This document shows, one piece after another, positions 18,545 through 28,650 of a stretch of DNA of 64,000 nucleotides. This DNA comes from Billgrantia gudaonensis (GTDB taxonomy: Bacteria > Pseudomonadota > Gammaproteobacteria > Pseudomonadales > Halomonadaceae). The notes below the pieces were generated by a model. That model worked only from the letters and a program-made list of their open reading frames with translations, ran no database searches and was not told the origin of the DNA. Position 1 is the first letter of the stretch; every line of letters begins with the position of its first letter. Position numbers and translations under genes: made by a program. Location of the stretch: positions 101,644 to 165,643 of the forward strand of contig NZ_FNES01000010.1 of NCBI RefSeq assembly GCF_900100195.1. Direction: 5' to 3'.

Positions 18545-20863
18545 TCAGGTCTGGTCGACGTCGTCTTCGCTCGGCTTTTCGTGGTCCGAGTGGGCGCTCT
18601 CCTGGATCCCGTGCTGCGGGTCGTCCACGCGCGCCGGAGCGCTGGCGTTCGCCGCCCCCGAGTGCGACTCCAGCACCCGCACGTTGGCCGCGGGGGCCTG
18701 GCCCCGCTTGTCCTCGCCGAAGTAGAGGGTGGTGTGCGGGAAGGGAATCTCGATGCCCGCCTCGTCGAAACGCAGCTTGACCAGACGGTTGTAGGCACGC
18801 CCCACGGCCCACTGGTCACCGGGGGTGGTCTTGATGACCACCCGAATGTTGACCGAGCTGTCGGCCAGGGCGATGACGCCAGCCACGTTGAGCGGTTCCA
18901 GCAGCTTGTGGCCGTGCTCGTCGCTGGCCTTGAGGTCCTCGAAGGCGATCTTGAGCTGCTCGATGGCTTCGTCGATGCTCTCGCGGTAGGCGATGCCATA
19001 CTCGCCGACGTGGTTGCCGAACTCACGCATGTAGTTGGATACGGTGTCCACGCTGGAGAAAGGCACCAGGTGGTAGGTACCCGAGAGATCGCGGATGCCC
19101 ACCGAGCGGATGCTCAGCTTCTCGGCGGTACCGGTGATGCCGCCCACCGTGACCACGTCGCCGGTGTTCATGGCGTTTTCCACCTGAATGAAGATGCCGG
19201 TGATGATGTCCTGTACCAGCTTCTGGGCGCCGAAGCCGATGGCCAGCCCGAGCACCCCGGCACCGGCGATCAGCGGGCCGATGTTGATGCCGATTTCGGC
19301 CAGCACGATCATCGCCGTCATGGTGATCAGGGCGATCGCCAGGGCGTTGCGGAATAGGGTGAGCAGCGTCTGGGCGCGGGCCGAGGGTACGCCCCCACCG
19401 GTCTCTGGGTTGAGCTTGTGCTCGATCAGGCTGGCCAGCGCCAGCCACGCCATGACGGCGATGACCAGGATCATCGCCACGCTGATCAGCTTGGCGACCA
19501 GGCCGCGGCCGGCCTCCGAGGCGTACCAGGCCGCCAGGTCGAAGACGTTCCAGGCATTGAGCACCACCATCACCACCAGCACCACGATGACGGTGCGAAT
19601 CACCCTCAGCGCGTTGGGTACGTAGCTGTTGAGGCGCGCTTCGAGAAGAGGCAGCTTGCGGCGTAGATCGTCGGTCAGGCGGATCCGGCGACCGATGGTC
19701 TGGGTCAGGAAGTTCGAGGCCAGCAGACCCACCACCACGGCGGCGATGGTCTTCAGCGTGGCGAAAAGCACGAAGGGCAGGGCATCGACGGGGCGGGTCA
19801 GGGTCACCGTCAGCACCATGACGAAATAGGCCAGGGCGAAGAGATGCCAGATGCGTGCGAACAGCTGCAGGCTGACCCGGCTGGCCGCCATGGTGGCCTT
19901 GTCGGCCTTGGCGTCGATAGCGTTGCGCAGACGACCTCGGTTCTTGAGCACCACGACCACGGCGTACAGGAAGGCGCCGATCATGATCAGCGTGCCCAGC
20001 CCCTGGCCCACCGCGGGCGCCACGTAGGCATTGACCAGCGGTACCACCACCATCAGCCCATAGCCCACCAGGCCGATGAGCCGGGCGATCCAGCGATTCC
20101 AGTAAGAAGCTTCGCCAGCGCCGATGGGGAGCAGGCGCAGGCCGTCGTAGCGCGAAGCGAACAACATGCGCACGCCGACCTTGAGCAACTCGATCACCAG
20201 GAAGGCATTGAGGAACAACGAGGCGCGGGTTGAGAGTTCGCCGGTCTCGCCGATGGCGAAGGTGGCGATGAGATTGCCGCCCAGGTAGGCCAGTGCGACC
20301 ACCAGCACGTCCACCACCGCGGCCAGGGCGACGCAGATCACCAGGCGCAGAATCGGCGTCAGGCCGCTGCCGTTGAGCGACCACTGGCTGATTCCCGTGA
20401 ACAGTGGTTTGGCCATGTGTCGGAAGGCAACGAACAGGGCCACGGTGGCGAGTATCACCAGGCCGAGGTTGATGGCGGCGCTGGTGAAGGCGGCCATGTC
20501 GAACGTGCTGTCCAAGTCGCTCGAGAACATGCCGCCGATGGCTGAGGCGATGGCCTCGAACTGGTTGCCGATGTCGCTGCCCACGCGGCTGGTGAGTTCG
20601 GCCAACTGGCGGGGAATCGAAGGCTCCGCGGTAGCCTCTTCGGCGGCAGCCGAGTCGGATGTCTCGCCAGCCATGCCACGCAGCTGTTCGATCAGTTGCT
20701 GTCGGGTTTCCTCGTTTTCCAGCAGATCGGCCAGGGTGTCGTAGGCGGGCGGCTGGCTGCCGCTCGTATCTGCCGATTCCTGGGCCTGGACGGGGGCGGC
20801 GAAAGCCATCAGGGCAATCAGCAGCCAGCCGAGCATCAGGGGTAGGGCTCGCAAGGGATTCAC
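18545..20863 (-). CDS. MscS-family mechanosensitive channel, YbiO-like
   Basis: Large inner-membrane channel of 772 residues. A signal peptide (to about residue 28) leads a periplasmic region with an acidic/low-complexity linker. About ten hydrophobic helices follow, ending in the MscS pore helix GAGVLGLAIGFGAQKLVQDIITG (about 527-550), the beta domain DVVTVGGITGTAEKLSIRSVGIRDLSG and the C-terminal VFPHTTLYFGED-type end. Length and layout match YbiO rather than the 280-residue MscS. The C-terminal 60 residues are polar and probably disordered. It presumably releases solutes on hypo-osmotic shock, fitting a halophile. Confidence 0.88.
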   Translation of the reverse strand: MNPLRALPLMLGWLLIALMAFAAPVQAQESADTSGSQPPAYDTLADLLENEETRQQLIEQLRGMAGETSDSAAAEEATAEPSIPRQLAELTSRVGSDIGNQFEAIASAIGGMFSSDLDSTFDMAAFTSAAINLGLVILATVALFVAFRHMAKPLFTGISQWSLNGSGLTPILRLVICVALAAVVDVLVVALAYLGGNLIATFAIGETGELSTRASLFLNAFLVIELLKVGVRMLFASRYDGLRLLPIGAGEASYWNRWIARLIGLVGYGLMVVVPLVNAYVAPAVGQGLGTLIMIGAFLYAVVVVLKNRGRLRNAIDAKADKATMAASRVSLQLFARIWHLFALAYFVMVLTVTLTRPVDALPFVLFATLKTIAAVVVGLLASNFLTQTIGRRIRLTDDLRRKLPLLEARLNSYVPNALRVIRTVIVVLVVMVVLNAWNVFDLAAWYASEAGRGLVAKLISVAMILVIAVMAWLALASLIEHKLNPETGGGVPSARAQTLLTLFRNALAIALITMTAMIVLAEIGINIGPLIAGAGVLGLAIGFGAQKLVQDIITGIFIQVENAMNTGDVVTVGGITGTAEKLSIRSVGIRDLSGTYHLVPFSSVDTVSNYMREFGNHVGEYGIAYRESIDEAIEQLKIAFEDLKASDEHGHKLLEPLNVAGVIALADSSVNIRVVIKTTPGDQWAVGRAYNRLVKLRFDEAGIEIPFPHTTLYFGEDKRGQAPAANVRVLESHSGAANASAPARVDDPQHGIQESAHSDHEKPSEDDVDQT

Positions 20864-20961
20864 GCTGTGACCTCCGTCTCGTGGCGTGGGCGATGGTTAT
20901 ATTGACATTCTCATGATACGGGCTTTACGACCCGACCACGAGTGATGGCATGGCATTCCAT

Positions 20962-20983
20962 TTCATGTACATGAATTGTACAT
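20962..20983. promoter_or_regulatory. Palindromic motif upstream of crcB pair
   Basis: A perfect 14-bp palindrome (20962-20975, TTCATGTACATGAA) overlaps an ATGTACA-N5-TGTACAT repeat (20965-20983), about 115 bases upstream of the first crcB gene and divergent from the channel gene. It resembles a dimeric repressor operator. The cognate protein is unknown. Confidence 0.45.
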
Positions 20984-21094
20984 CATGAGCTGTTCGTCTC
21001 ATATCGGTCGGTGGCTCGTCCTGCCGCTGGCTCGTCTGGCGTGCGATACTCATCCGCCACTCGCTCGGCGAATCGTTCTTGGCAGGAGTTGGTG

Positions 21095-21475
21095 ATGCAG
21101 GTGGATGGAGTGGAGATGCTGGCCGTGACGCTCGGCGGTGCCGTGGGCGGCATGGCTCGCCTGGCCGTGGTCGACGTCGTGGGGCGACGACTGAGTACGC
21201 GCTTTCCGTGGGGGACGCTGGCGGTCAATCTCAGCGGTGCCTGGCTGATGGGGATGCTGGCCGGTGGGGGCGGCCTGGTGGCGGGGCCGGCCTGGTCGCT
21301 GCTGGCCATCGGACTGCTGGGGGGCTATACCACCGTGTCCTCGTTCAGCCTGCAGACCCTGACGCTGTGGCAGCAGGGCAGGGAATCGCTGGCCGTCGGC
21401 TATGTGGCGGTTACCCTGCTGGCGGGCCTGGGCGCCCTGGCGATGGGCGCCTGGCTGGCGGGAGGTCTGGCGTGA
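21095..21475 (+). CDS. crcB: Fluoride channel subunit CrcB/Fluc (first of pair)
   Basis: Four-helix membrane protein of 126 residues exporting fluoride. Fluc landmarks are GGAVGGMARLAV, WGTLAVNLSGAWLMG and GLLGGYTTVSSFSLQT, which carries the TTxSSF segment with the polar track and aromatic box. ATG at 21095 follows GGCAGGAG. It overlaps the next gene by four bases (GTGA). The pair probably forms a heterodimeric channel, as in other bacteria with tandem crcB genes. This copy lacks the usual Glu after the SSFS segment (Gln here). Confidence 0.88.
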   Translation: MQVDGVEMLAVTLGGAVGGMARLAVVDVVGRRLSTRFPWGTLAVNLSGAWLMGMLAGGGGLVAGPAWSLLAIGLLGGYTTVSSFSLQTLTLWQQGRESLAVGYVAVTLLAGLGALAMGAWLAGGLA

Positions 21476-21861
21476 GTGGCTGGAGAGCCCATGCCGCCGT
21501 CGGCCTGGGCAGCGCGTTGGGTTCGCTGCTGCGCTATCTGGTTTCGCTGGCGCTGGCGGGAATGGCCTTTCCCTGGGCCACCCTGGCAGTGAACGGCATC
21601 GGTTCCGGGCTGATCGCCGGCTTCGCTGCCTATGCTGCCAGCCGCTCTCACGGTCGAGTCGCACGTTCGCAGCCCTTCCTGGTCGCCGGCTTTTGCGGCG
21701 GCTTCACCACGTTCTCACTTTTCGGCCTGGAAACGCTGCAGCTGTGGCAGGTCGGTCGCTCCTGGCTGGCGTTGAGCTACGTGTCGATCAGCGTGGTGCT
21801 GTGGCTGACCGCTGCCTGGCTGGGATATCGGCTCGGGCAGCGCGCGGTGGCACGGTCCTGA
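21472..21861 (+). CDS. crcB: Fluoride channel subunit CrcB/Fluc (second of pair)
   Basis: Second Fluc subunit, 129 residues with four hydrophobic helices. It shows GLGSALGSLLRYLVS, WATLAVNGIGSGLIAGF and GFCGGFTTFSLFGLETLQL. The canonical GGFTTFS with Phe and a following Glu is better preserved here than in the first copy. It starts with GTG inside the stop codon of the first gene, with GGGAGG upstream, so the two are translationally coupled at near equal level, as expected for a heterodimer. Confidence 0.9.
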   Translation: MSGWRAHAAVGLGSALGSLLRYLVSLALAGMAFPWATLAVNGIGSGLIAGFAAYAASRSHGRVARSQPFLVAGFCGGFTTFSLFGLETLQLWQVGRSWLALSYVSISVVLWLTAAWLGYRLGQRAVARS

Positions 21862-21905
21862 GCGGCCCGGCTCGCAGGATGCGCTCGATGCACGTTGCCG
21901 GCAGG

Positions 21906-22397
21906 TCAGCTGGCGCCTCGATCGTCGGCACGCTCGGCGGCCCAGGCTCCAGCGTCGGGAATGGCCATTTCGTAGGGTTGGTCGAGCCAGGGTGAGCTGA
22001 CCAGGAAGTCCGCACTAGCGGCGTTGCAAGCCACCGGCACGTTCCAGAGTGCGGCCAGGCGCAACAGTGCCTTGACGTCCGGGTCGTGGGGCTGAGGGGC
22101 GAAGGGATCCCAGAAAAAGATCAGCAGGTCGAGCTTCTGCTCGGTAATTAACGCCCCGATTTGCTGATCGCCGCCCAGGGGGCCGCTCATCAGCCCTTGC
22201 ACGGGCAGGCCCAAGGCCTTCGATACTCGGCTCGCCGTGGTGCCGGTTCCGGTCAGTTCGTGCCGAGAGAGGGTCTCCTGCCAGCGCGCCGCCCACTCCA
22301 GCAGCTCTGCCTTCTTGCCGTCGTGGGCGATCAGGGCGATGCGCTTGCGTGCCGGCAGGGAACGCCGCACGCTGCGCTGCGGACGTGGATCGCTCAT
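21906..22397 (-). CDS. mgsA: Methylglyoxal synthase
   Basis: Converts dihydroxyacetone phosphate to methylglyoxal and phosphate, a bypass of lower glycolysis under phosphate limitation; 163 residues. Family motifs: IALIAHDGKKAEL, the phosphate-binding TGTGTTASRV, the catalytic SGPLGGDQQIGALI (Asp) and FFWDPFAPQPHDPDVKALLR. ATG at 22395-22397 follows GAGGAACG. It is divergent from gap, which acts on the other triose phosphate. The shared spacer carries a duplicated motif. Confidence 0.96.
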   Translation of the reverse strand: MSDPRPQRSVRRSLPARKRIALIAHDGKKAELLEWAARWQETLSRHELTGTGTTASRVSKALGLPVQGLMSGPLGGDQQIGALITEQKLDLLIFFWDPFAPQPHDPDVKALLRLAALWNVPVACNAASADFLVSSPWLDQPYEMAIPDAGAWAAERADDRGAS

Positions 22398-22452
22398 GGT
22401 TTCGTTCCTCTTCGAAGTCGACTGTCATCAGGCTATAAGGGTAGTTGCTGGG

Positions 22453-22599
22453 TGGTAACTTTACTACATTTACCGAACTGCCCACTTCAGCCGCCATGGC
22501 GCGGCAGAGATAGCCGTTTCCTACGCATTTTGCTCAGCGATCGTTGCTTCGGCTAGCTTGGAACGTCGAGACTTTGCTGCATATGTTGTAAAGTTACTA
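22453..22599. promoter_or_regulatory. Duplicated GTAA-NN-TTAC sites between mgsA and gap
   Basis: The 354-base spacer between divergent mgsA and gap holds two copies of the same palindromic motif in opposite orientation. One is 22455-22464 (GTAACTTTAC) and the other 22588-22597 (GTAAAGTTAC), with matching flanks (TnGTAACTTTACnA). One lies near each gene start. The rest of the spacer shows no gene. The sites look like operators for a common regulator of triose-phosphate metabolism. The resemblance to HexR-type sites (TGTAAT...ATTACA) is only partial. Confidence 0.5.
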
Positions 22600-22751
22600 A
22601 AAAATCCTTGAGTCACCGATCGGATTGCGCCACATTGTGGTCCATGCCATGAGCCGCGGGTCACCAAGCCGGTTCCCAAGACGCGCGCCGGATCTCTGCC
22701 AGCAGGCTCTGCCAACATTCCTGTAAAGATGCCACTGGAGGAGCAGAGGAC

Positions 22752-23756
22752 ATGACGCTCAAGATCGCCATCAACGGCTTCGGACGCATCGGCCGCAACG
22801 TGTTGCGCGCCCTGTATGAGAATGGCTACCGCGATCGTGTTCAGGTCGTGGCCATCAACGACCTGGGCGACCCTTCTCTCAATGCGCACCTGCTGCGCCA
22901 CGATACCGTGCACGGCCATTTTCCCTTCACGGTGGAGCATGACGAGGAGAGCCTCACCGTGGATGGCAGCCGCATCGCCATCCTTTCCGAGCGCGACCCT
23001 TCCGCACTGCCTTGGCAGTCGCTGGGCGTCGACCTGGTGATGGAGTGCACGGGGCTGTTCACCAAGCGCGAGGCCGCGGCCAAGCACATCGAGGCCGGCG
23101 CCGAACGCGTGCTCATCTCCGCACCCAGCCCGGATGCCGACGCCACCGTGGTCTACGGGGTCAACGAGGACGTGCTCACTGCCGAGCACACCGTCGTCTC
23201 CAACGCCTCCTGCACCACCAACTGCCTGGCGCCGGTGGCCAAGGCCCTCAACGACAGCGTGGGCATCGAGAATGGCCTGATGACCACGGTGCATGCCTAC
23301 ACCAACGACCAGAATCTCTCCGACGTCTACCACAAGGACCCCTACCGGGCGCGCAGTGCGACGCATTCGATGATTCCCACCAAGACCGGTGCCGCCGCCG
23401 CGGTGGGCCTGGTGCTCCCCGAGCTCGCGGGCAAGTTCGATGGCCTGGCGGTGCGCGTGCCGGTGATCAACGTCTCGCTGGTGGATCTGACCTTCACCGC
23501 CGGTCGCGAGACCACCAAGGAAGAGATCAACGAGATCGTCGCCAGGGCGGCGGAAAGCTCCCCGGTGCTGGCGGTCAACGCTCAGCCGCTGGTTTCCATC
23601 GACTTCAACCACGATGCCAATTCCTCTACCTTCGATGTCAACCACACCCGGGTGAACGGCCGCCTGGTGAAGATCATGGCCTGGTACGACAACGAGTGGG
23701 GCTTCTCCAACCGCATGCTCGACACCGCCCTGGCCATGCACGACGCCAGCCGCTGA
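22752..23756 (+). CDS. gap: Glyceraldehyde-3-phosphate dehydrogenase
   Basis: Type I phosphorylating GAPDH, 334 residues. NAD-binding [17 protein letters not shown] at the N terminus, catalytic [13 protein letters not shown] (Cys near residue 156), [22 protein letters not shown] and the C-terminal [16 protein letters not shown] at 22752 follows GGAGGAG. Adjacent to methylglyoxal synthase rather than to pgk or tkt, so this may be one of two gap copies in the genome. The gene ends before a strong hairpin. Confidence 0.97.
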   Translation: MTLKIAINGFGRIGRNVLRALYENGYRDRVQVVAINDLGDPSLNAHLLRHDTVHGHFPFTVEHDEESLTVDGSRIAILSERDPSALPWQSLGVDLVMECTGLFTKREAAAKHIEAGAERVLISAPSPDADATVVYGVNEDVLTAEHTVVSNASCTTNCLAPVAKALNDSVGIENGLMTTVHAYTNDQNLSDVYHKDPYRARSATHSMIPTKTGAAAAVGLVLPELAGKFDGLAVRVPVINVSLVDLTFTAGRETTKEEINEIVARAAESSPVLAVNAQPLVSIDFNHDANSSTFDVNHTRVNGRLVKIMAWYDNEWGFSNRMLDTALAMHDASR

Positions 23757-23788
23757 GCTTGACCTCCGGGCCGATATGGCCTGAGATC

Positions 23789-23820
23789 GAACGCCGGGGC
23801 GGCTCTCCGCTCCGGCGTTC
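23789..23820 (+). terminator. Terminator hairpin after gap
   Basis: A 14-bp stem (23789-23802 with 23807-23820) with one G-U pair and a CTCT loop. It is followed by GTGTGTCTGT rather than a clean U-run, so termination may be partial. Confidence 0.65.
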
Positions 23821-23868
23821 GTGTGTCTGTCGCGTTTGCCATACTCACCGCCGCGCAAGGAAGCCGCC

Positions 23869-24612
23869 ATGCTGCCCGACTACTCCTGGCTGGCCTGGAG
23901 CCTGATCGTTGCCTCCACCTATCTGACCGGCGTCTCCAAGGGCGGTTTCGCCGGCGGCTTCGGCACCCTCTCGGTACCGTTGATGGCGCTGGCGATCGGG
24001 CCCATGGAAGCCGCCGGGCTGCTCTTGCCGCTGTTATTGGCCATGGACGCCTTCACCGTCAAGGCCTGGTGGGGCCACCAGGCCGGCGCCGAGGTATGGC
24101 GCTTGGTGCCGGGAATGGCCATTGGCGTGGTCATCGGTACCCTGCTGATCGGAAGCCTCGACGAGAACGGCGTACGCCTGCTGCTGGGCCTGGTCTCCCT
24201 GGCATTCGCCGCCTACATGGTGATGCGCCCGGTCGCTGCCCGCCCCATCTCCACGCGCTGGGCGTGGCCCGCCGGCCTGGGTTGCGGCTTCACCAGTTTT
24301 CTGGCCCATGCCGGTGCCCCGCCGCTCAATCTCTACCTGATTCCGCGTCGCCTTTCCAAGGAGGCTTTCATCGCCACCATGGCCATCTCCTTCGCGCTAG
24401 TGAATCTGATGAAGGTGGGGCCTTACCTGTGGCTCGGCGAGATCAACCTGACCAGCGCTTGGGCCTCACTGCTGCTGGTGCCGGTGGCCTGGGCCGGGGT
24501 GCACAGCGGCATCTGGCTGCAGCGTCGGGTCAGCGAGGTGCTGTTCTACCGCTTGGTGATCGTCGCCATGGCCATTGTCGGCGTGCAACTGGTGGTCAAG
24601 GCGCTGGGGTGA
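23869..24612 (+). CDS. TauE/SafE family membrane transporter
   Basis: Integral membrane protein of 247 residues with about eight hydrophobic helices, of the TauE/SafE (sulfite/organosulfonate exporter, DUF81) family. Typical are TGVSKGGFAGGFGTLSVPLMAL near the N terminus and GFTSFLAHAGAPPLNLYLIPRRL in the middle, the two half-repeat signatures. ATG at 23869 follows AAGGAAG. The substrate is not determinable; no sulfur or taurine genes are near. It may be read through from gap. Confidence 0.88.
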   Translation: MLPDYSWLAWSLIVASTYLTGVSKGGFAGGFGTLSVPLMALAIGPMEAAGLLLPLLLAMDAFTVKAWWGHQAGAEVWRLVPGMAIGVVIGTLLIGSLDENGVRLLLGLVSLAFAAYMVMRPVAARPISTRWAWPAGLGCGFTSFLAHAGAPPLNLYLIPRRLSKEAFIATMAISFALVNLMKVGPYLWLGEINLTSAWASLLLVPVAWAGVHSGIWLQRRVSEVLFYRLVIVAMAIVGVQLVVKALG

Positions 24613-24686
24613 GGCCAAAACGCCCCGCATGTGCGGAGCGAAGAGGCGTCAGGCCGGAGAGAGTGGCGAGCTTTCGAGCGGGCCCC

Positions 24687-25973
24687 CTACGGCAGTCGCC
24701 AGCGTTCGGGGCACTCTTCGCTGGGGAAAAGCCGCTGGGCGATGGTGGAGGTTCGTTTCTCGGTGACGATCGTCATGCCGCTACCGAGCCCGTGCAGCAG
24801 GAGGTCGCTGGGGTGGCGTACGGTGAGCAGCGTCAACCCGGCCTGGCACTCGAGCCGGTACTCCTCCCTCAGGTCGCTCAGCAGCGCCTGACGTTTTGCC
24901 GGCTCATCGTCGATGGCCAGGCGCAGACGCATCGCCTCGCATTCGAGGAAGTTGGCGTGCAGCCCGTGATGGGCCAGGCAGGCGAGCACCCGGCCGAGAC
25001 GAGCGTCGTCCATGAAGCTGAAGTCGTGTGGGGTGACATCGAGCAGCACTTGGTCGTCGCGCAGGATGCAGGCGGGCTGGCGGTCACCGTCGCCCGCCTC
25101 GGGACCGATGCGAGTCGGCACGGCATCGGGTTCCAGAAAGGAGCGCACGGTTAGCGGAATCGACTTGCGCTGCAGCGGTGCTAGGGTGCGCGGATGAATC
25201 ACCTTGGCGCCGTGCCAGGCCTGTTCCACGGCCTCGCCATAGCTGAGCCGCGCGATCTGGCGGGCATTGTCGAAGCGCCGCGGGTCGGCGTTGAACAGCC
25301 CCGGCACGTCCTTCCAGATGGTCAGGCCTTCGACGTCGAGGCAGTGGGCGAGAATGGCAGCACTGAAGTCCGACCCCTCGCGCCCCAGAGTGGTGGTCAC
25401 ACCCTCGACCGTGGCACCGATGAAGCCCTGCGTCAGCAGCAGCCCCTCCTCTCGCCCAGCCAGCTCGACGAGCCGCCTGCAGGTCTCGGTCCAGTCGACT
25501 TCGGCGGCCTGATGGTGGTCGTCGGTGATGATCAGTTCGCGGGCGTCGCACCAGTGGGTGGCAATGCCGATCTCGTTGAGCCAGGCGGCCACCAGGGTGG
25601 TGGAGAGCAGCTCGCCGAAGCCCACTGTCCGGTCGTAATGAATGGGATAGTCGGCGTTGCAGTGGCGGTGGTCGGCATCCAGGTCGTCGAGCAGCCGTTC
25701 CAGGGCGGCGGCAGTGGTGGAGTCCGCGCCGAAGAGTGCCTCCGCCGTCCTCAGGTGGGCCTGGCGGATCGCCTCGAGCCGCTCGCGGTAGGCATGCGTA
25801 TCGTCGGAACGGGCCGCGTCGAGTAGCGCTTCCAGGGCGTTGGTGGTCTTGCCCATGGCCGAGACGACCAGGGCACGGGGGCGCAGGTCATGTCGGGTCA
25901 GCAGTTCACCCAGGCGGCGAATGGCGTCGGCATCCTGGATCGAGGCGCCGCCGAACTTGTAGACCTCGGGCAT
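24687..25973 (-). CDS. Aspartate kinase, atypical class
   Basis: Phosphorylates aspartate, feeding aspartate semialdehyde; about 428 residues. The amino-acid kinase domain has VYKFGGASIQDADAI (KFGGxS), VGFGELLSTTL, LGREGSDFSAAILAHCL and DVPGLFNADPRRF. The C-terminal region (about 300-428) is a weak ACT-like pair. It is shorter and more divergent than LysC or ThrA. It lies just upstream of, and co-directional with, nspC and its dehydrogenase partner in reverse order across a terminator. Because that pathway consumes aspartate semialdehyde, a dedicated role is plausible. Confidence 0.85.
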   Translation of the reverse strand: MPEVYKFGGASIQDADAIRRLGELLTRHDLRPRALVVSAMGKTTNALEALLDAARSDDTHAYRERLEAIRQAHLRTAEALFGADSTTAAALERLLDDLDADHRHCNADYPIHYDRTVGFGELLSTTLVAAWLNEIGIATHWCDARELIITDDHHQAAEVDWTETCRRLVELAGREEGLLLTQGFIGATVEGVTTTLGREGSDFSAAILAHCLDVEGLTIWKDVPGLFNADPRRFDNARQIARLSYGEAVEQAWHGAKVIHPRTLAPLQRKSIPLTVRSFLEPDAVPTRIGPEAGDGDRQPACILRDDQVLLDVTPHDFSFMDDARLGRVLACLAHHGLHANFLECEAMRLRLAIDDEPAKRQALLSDLREEYRLECQAGLTLLTVRHPSDLLLHGLGSGMTIVTEKRTSTIAQRLFPSEECPERWRLP

Positions 25974-26058
25974 CATGGGCTTCCTGTACAGTGGGTTTTC
26001 ACCACCATAGAGGTTGCATGCGCGGCGGTGAAGTTGGTCGCAAGTCCGTGGCGGAAAG

Positions 26059-26086
26059 GAACGAAGCCCCGTGAGGGGCTTCGTTC
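26059..26086 (-). terminator. Terminator after nspC
   Basis: Perfect 12-bp stem (26059-26070 with 26075-26086) and a GTGA loop, followed on the minus strand by CTTTCC. It separates the polyamine gene pair from the aspartate kinase downstream. Confidence 0.75.
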
Positions 26087-26098
26087 GCGGCGGTCGGC

Positions 26099-27265
<1,167 letters not shown>

Positions 27266-27268
27266 GGA

Positions 27269-28468
27269 TCAGGCCAGCGGGTCGTGGTCGGGGTCGAGTT
27301 CGACCACCTGCCAGGGCAGGCCCATCTCGCCGATGCGCGCCATGAAGGGGTCGGGGTCGAGCTGCTCGACGTTGAACACGCCCTCGCCCTTCCAGATGCC
27401 CTCGAGCATCAGCATGGCGCCGGTCACCGCCGGCACGCCGGTGGTGTAGGAGATGGCCTGGGACTTGACCTCCTCATAGCACGCCTGGTGGTCGCAAATG
27501 TTATAGATGTGCACCTTGCGACGTTTGCCGTCCTTGATGCCGTCGGCGATCACGCCGATGTTGGTCTTGCCCTTGGTGCGCGGACCCAGCGAGGCCGGAT
27601 CGGGCAGCACTGCCTTGAGAAACTCCAGCGGGGCGATCTGCTGGCCCTGGAACTCGATCGGCTCGATGCGGGTCATGCCGACGTTTTCCAGCACCTTGAG
27701 ATGGGTGATGTACTTGTCGGAGAAGGTCATCCAGAAGCGGATGCGCTCCAGGCCCTTGATGTTCTGGCTGAGCGATTCGAGCTCCTCGTGGTAGAGCAGG
27801 TAGAGGTCCTTCTCGCCGATGCCGTCGAAGTCGAAGGTGCGCTTCTCGGCCAGCGGCGCGGTCTCCTTCCACTCGCCCTTCTCCCAGTAGCGGCCGTTCG
27901 CGGTGATCTCGCGAATGTTGATCTCGGGGTTGAAGTTGGTGGCGAAGGGATAGCCGTGGTCGCCACCGTTGGCATCCAGGATGTCGATTCGGTGGATCTC
28001 GTCGAACAGGTTCTTCTGAGCATAGGCGCAGTAGATGTTGGTCATGCCCGGATCGAAGCCGCAACCCAGGGTGGCCATGTTGCCCGCCTTGGCGTAGCGC
28101 TCCTGGAAGGCCCACTGCTCCTTGTATTCGAACTTGGCCTCGTCGGGGTGCTCGTAATTGGCCGTGTCCAGATAGGGCACGCCGGTACGCAGGCACGCCT
28201 CCATGATGGTCAGATCCTGATAGGGCAGGGCCACGTGGATCAGCACGTCGGGCTTGAACGACTCGATCAGGGCGACCAGCGCCTCGACGTCGTCGGCATC
28301 CACCCGAGCGGTCTGGATGGGGCGATCGAGTTGGGCGGCGATGGCCTGGCACTTCGCCTCGTTGCGGCTGGCCAGCATGATCTCGCCGAAGACGTCTGGG
28401 TGCTGGGCGCACTTGTGGGTGACGACACCGCCGACGCCGCCGGCGCCGATAATCAGGACTTTGCTCAT
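27269..28468 (-). CDS. Carboxynorspermidine/carboxyspermidine dehydrogenase
   Basis: Saccharopine-dehydrogenase-family enzyme of 399 residues. It condenses aspartate semialdehyde with a diamine (putrescine or diaminopropane) and reduces the Schiff base with NADPH. N-terminal Rossmann motif VLIIGAGGVGGVVTHKCAQ, then CGFDPGMTNIYCAYAQKN and TTGVPAVTGAMLMLEG. The start at 28466-28468 gives MSKVLIIGAGG; a 38-codon longer frame lacks similarity. Upstream are about 180 non-coding bases that may hold the promoter. Whether the product is spermidine or norspermidine cannot be told. Confidence 0.92.
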   Translation of the reverse strand: MSKVLIIGAGGVGGVVTHKCAQHPDVFGEIMLASRNEAKCQAIAAQLDRPIQTARVDADDVEALVALIESFKPDVLIHVALPYQDLTIMEACLRTGVPYLDTANYEHPDEAKFEYKEQWAFQERYAKAGNMATLGCGFDPGMTNIYCAYAQKNLFDEIHRIDILDANGGDHGYPFATNFNPEINIREITANGRYWEKGEWKETAPLAEKRTFDFDGIGEKDLYLLYHEELESLSQNIKGLERIRFWMTFSDKYITHLKVLENVGMTRIEPIEFQGQQIAPLEFLKAVLPDPASLGPRTKGKTNIGVIADGIKDGKRRKVHIYNICDHQACYEEVKSQAISYTTGVPAVTGAMLMLEGIWKGEGVFNVEQLDPDPFMARIGEMGLPWQVVELDPDHDPLA

Positions 28469-28650
28469 GGGTACGAATCCAGATCGGGAAAAGGGGAAGT
28501 GTCTTGGCCTCGCCCGGGGCCCGTCGTCTCGGTGGACCGGCGAGAGGGCGCAGATGATGGCTCCCCCTGAGGCTGGCCGCAAGGGGTTTTTGCGTCAAGG
28601 CTAATGCGAAAGTCGAAGCAAGGCGTAGTCCGCCCGAATGCCTCGTCACC

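Noticed and set aside
20936..21094. Possible fluoride riboswitch before the crcB pair (GTGATGGCATGG resembles part of the crcB motif)
   Set aside because: The paired CGCC segment and pseudoknot partners of the crcB RNA are not found downstream; the region is better explained by palindromic DNA sites.
22521..23870. Open frame on the minus strand opposite gap
   Set aside because: Antiparallel shadow of a strongly conserved GAPDH gene.
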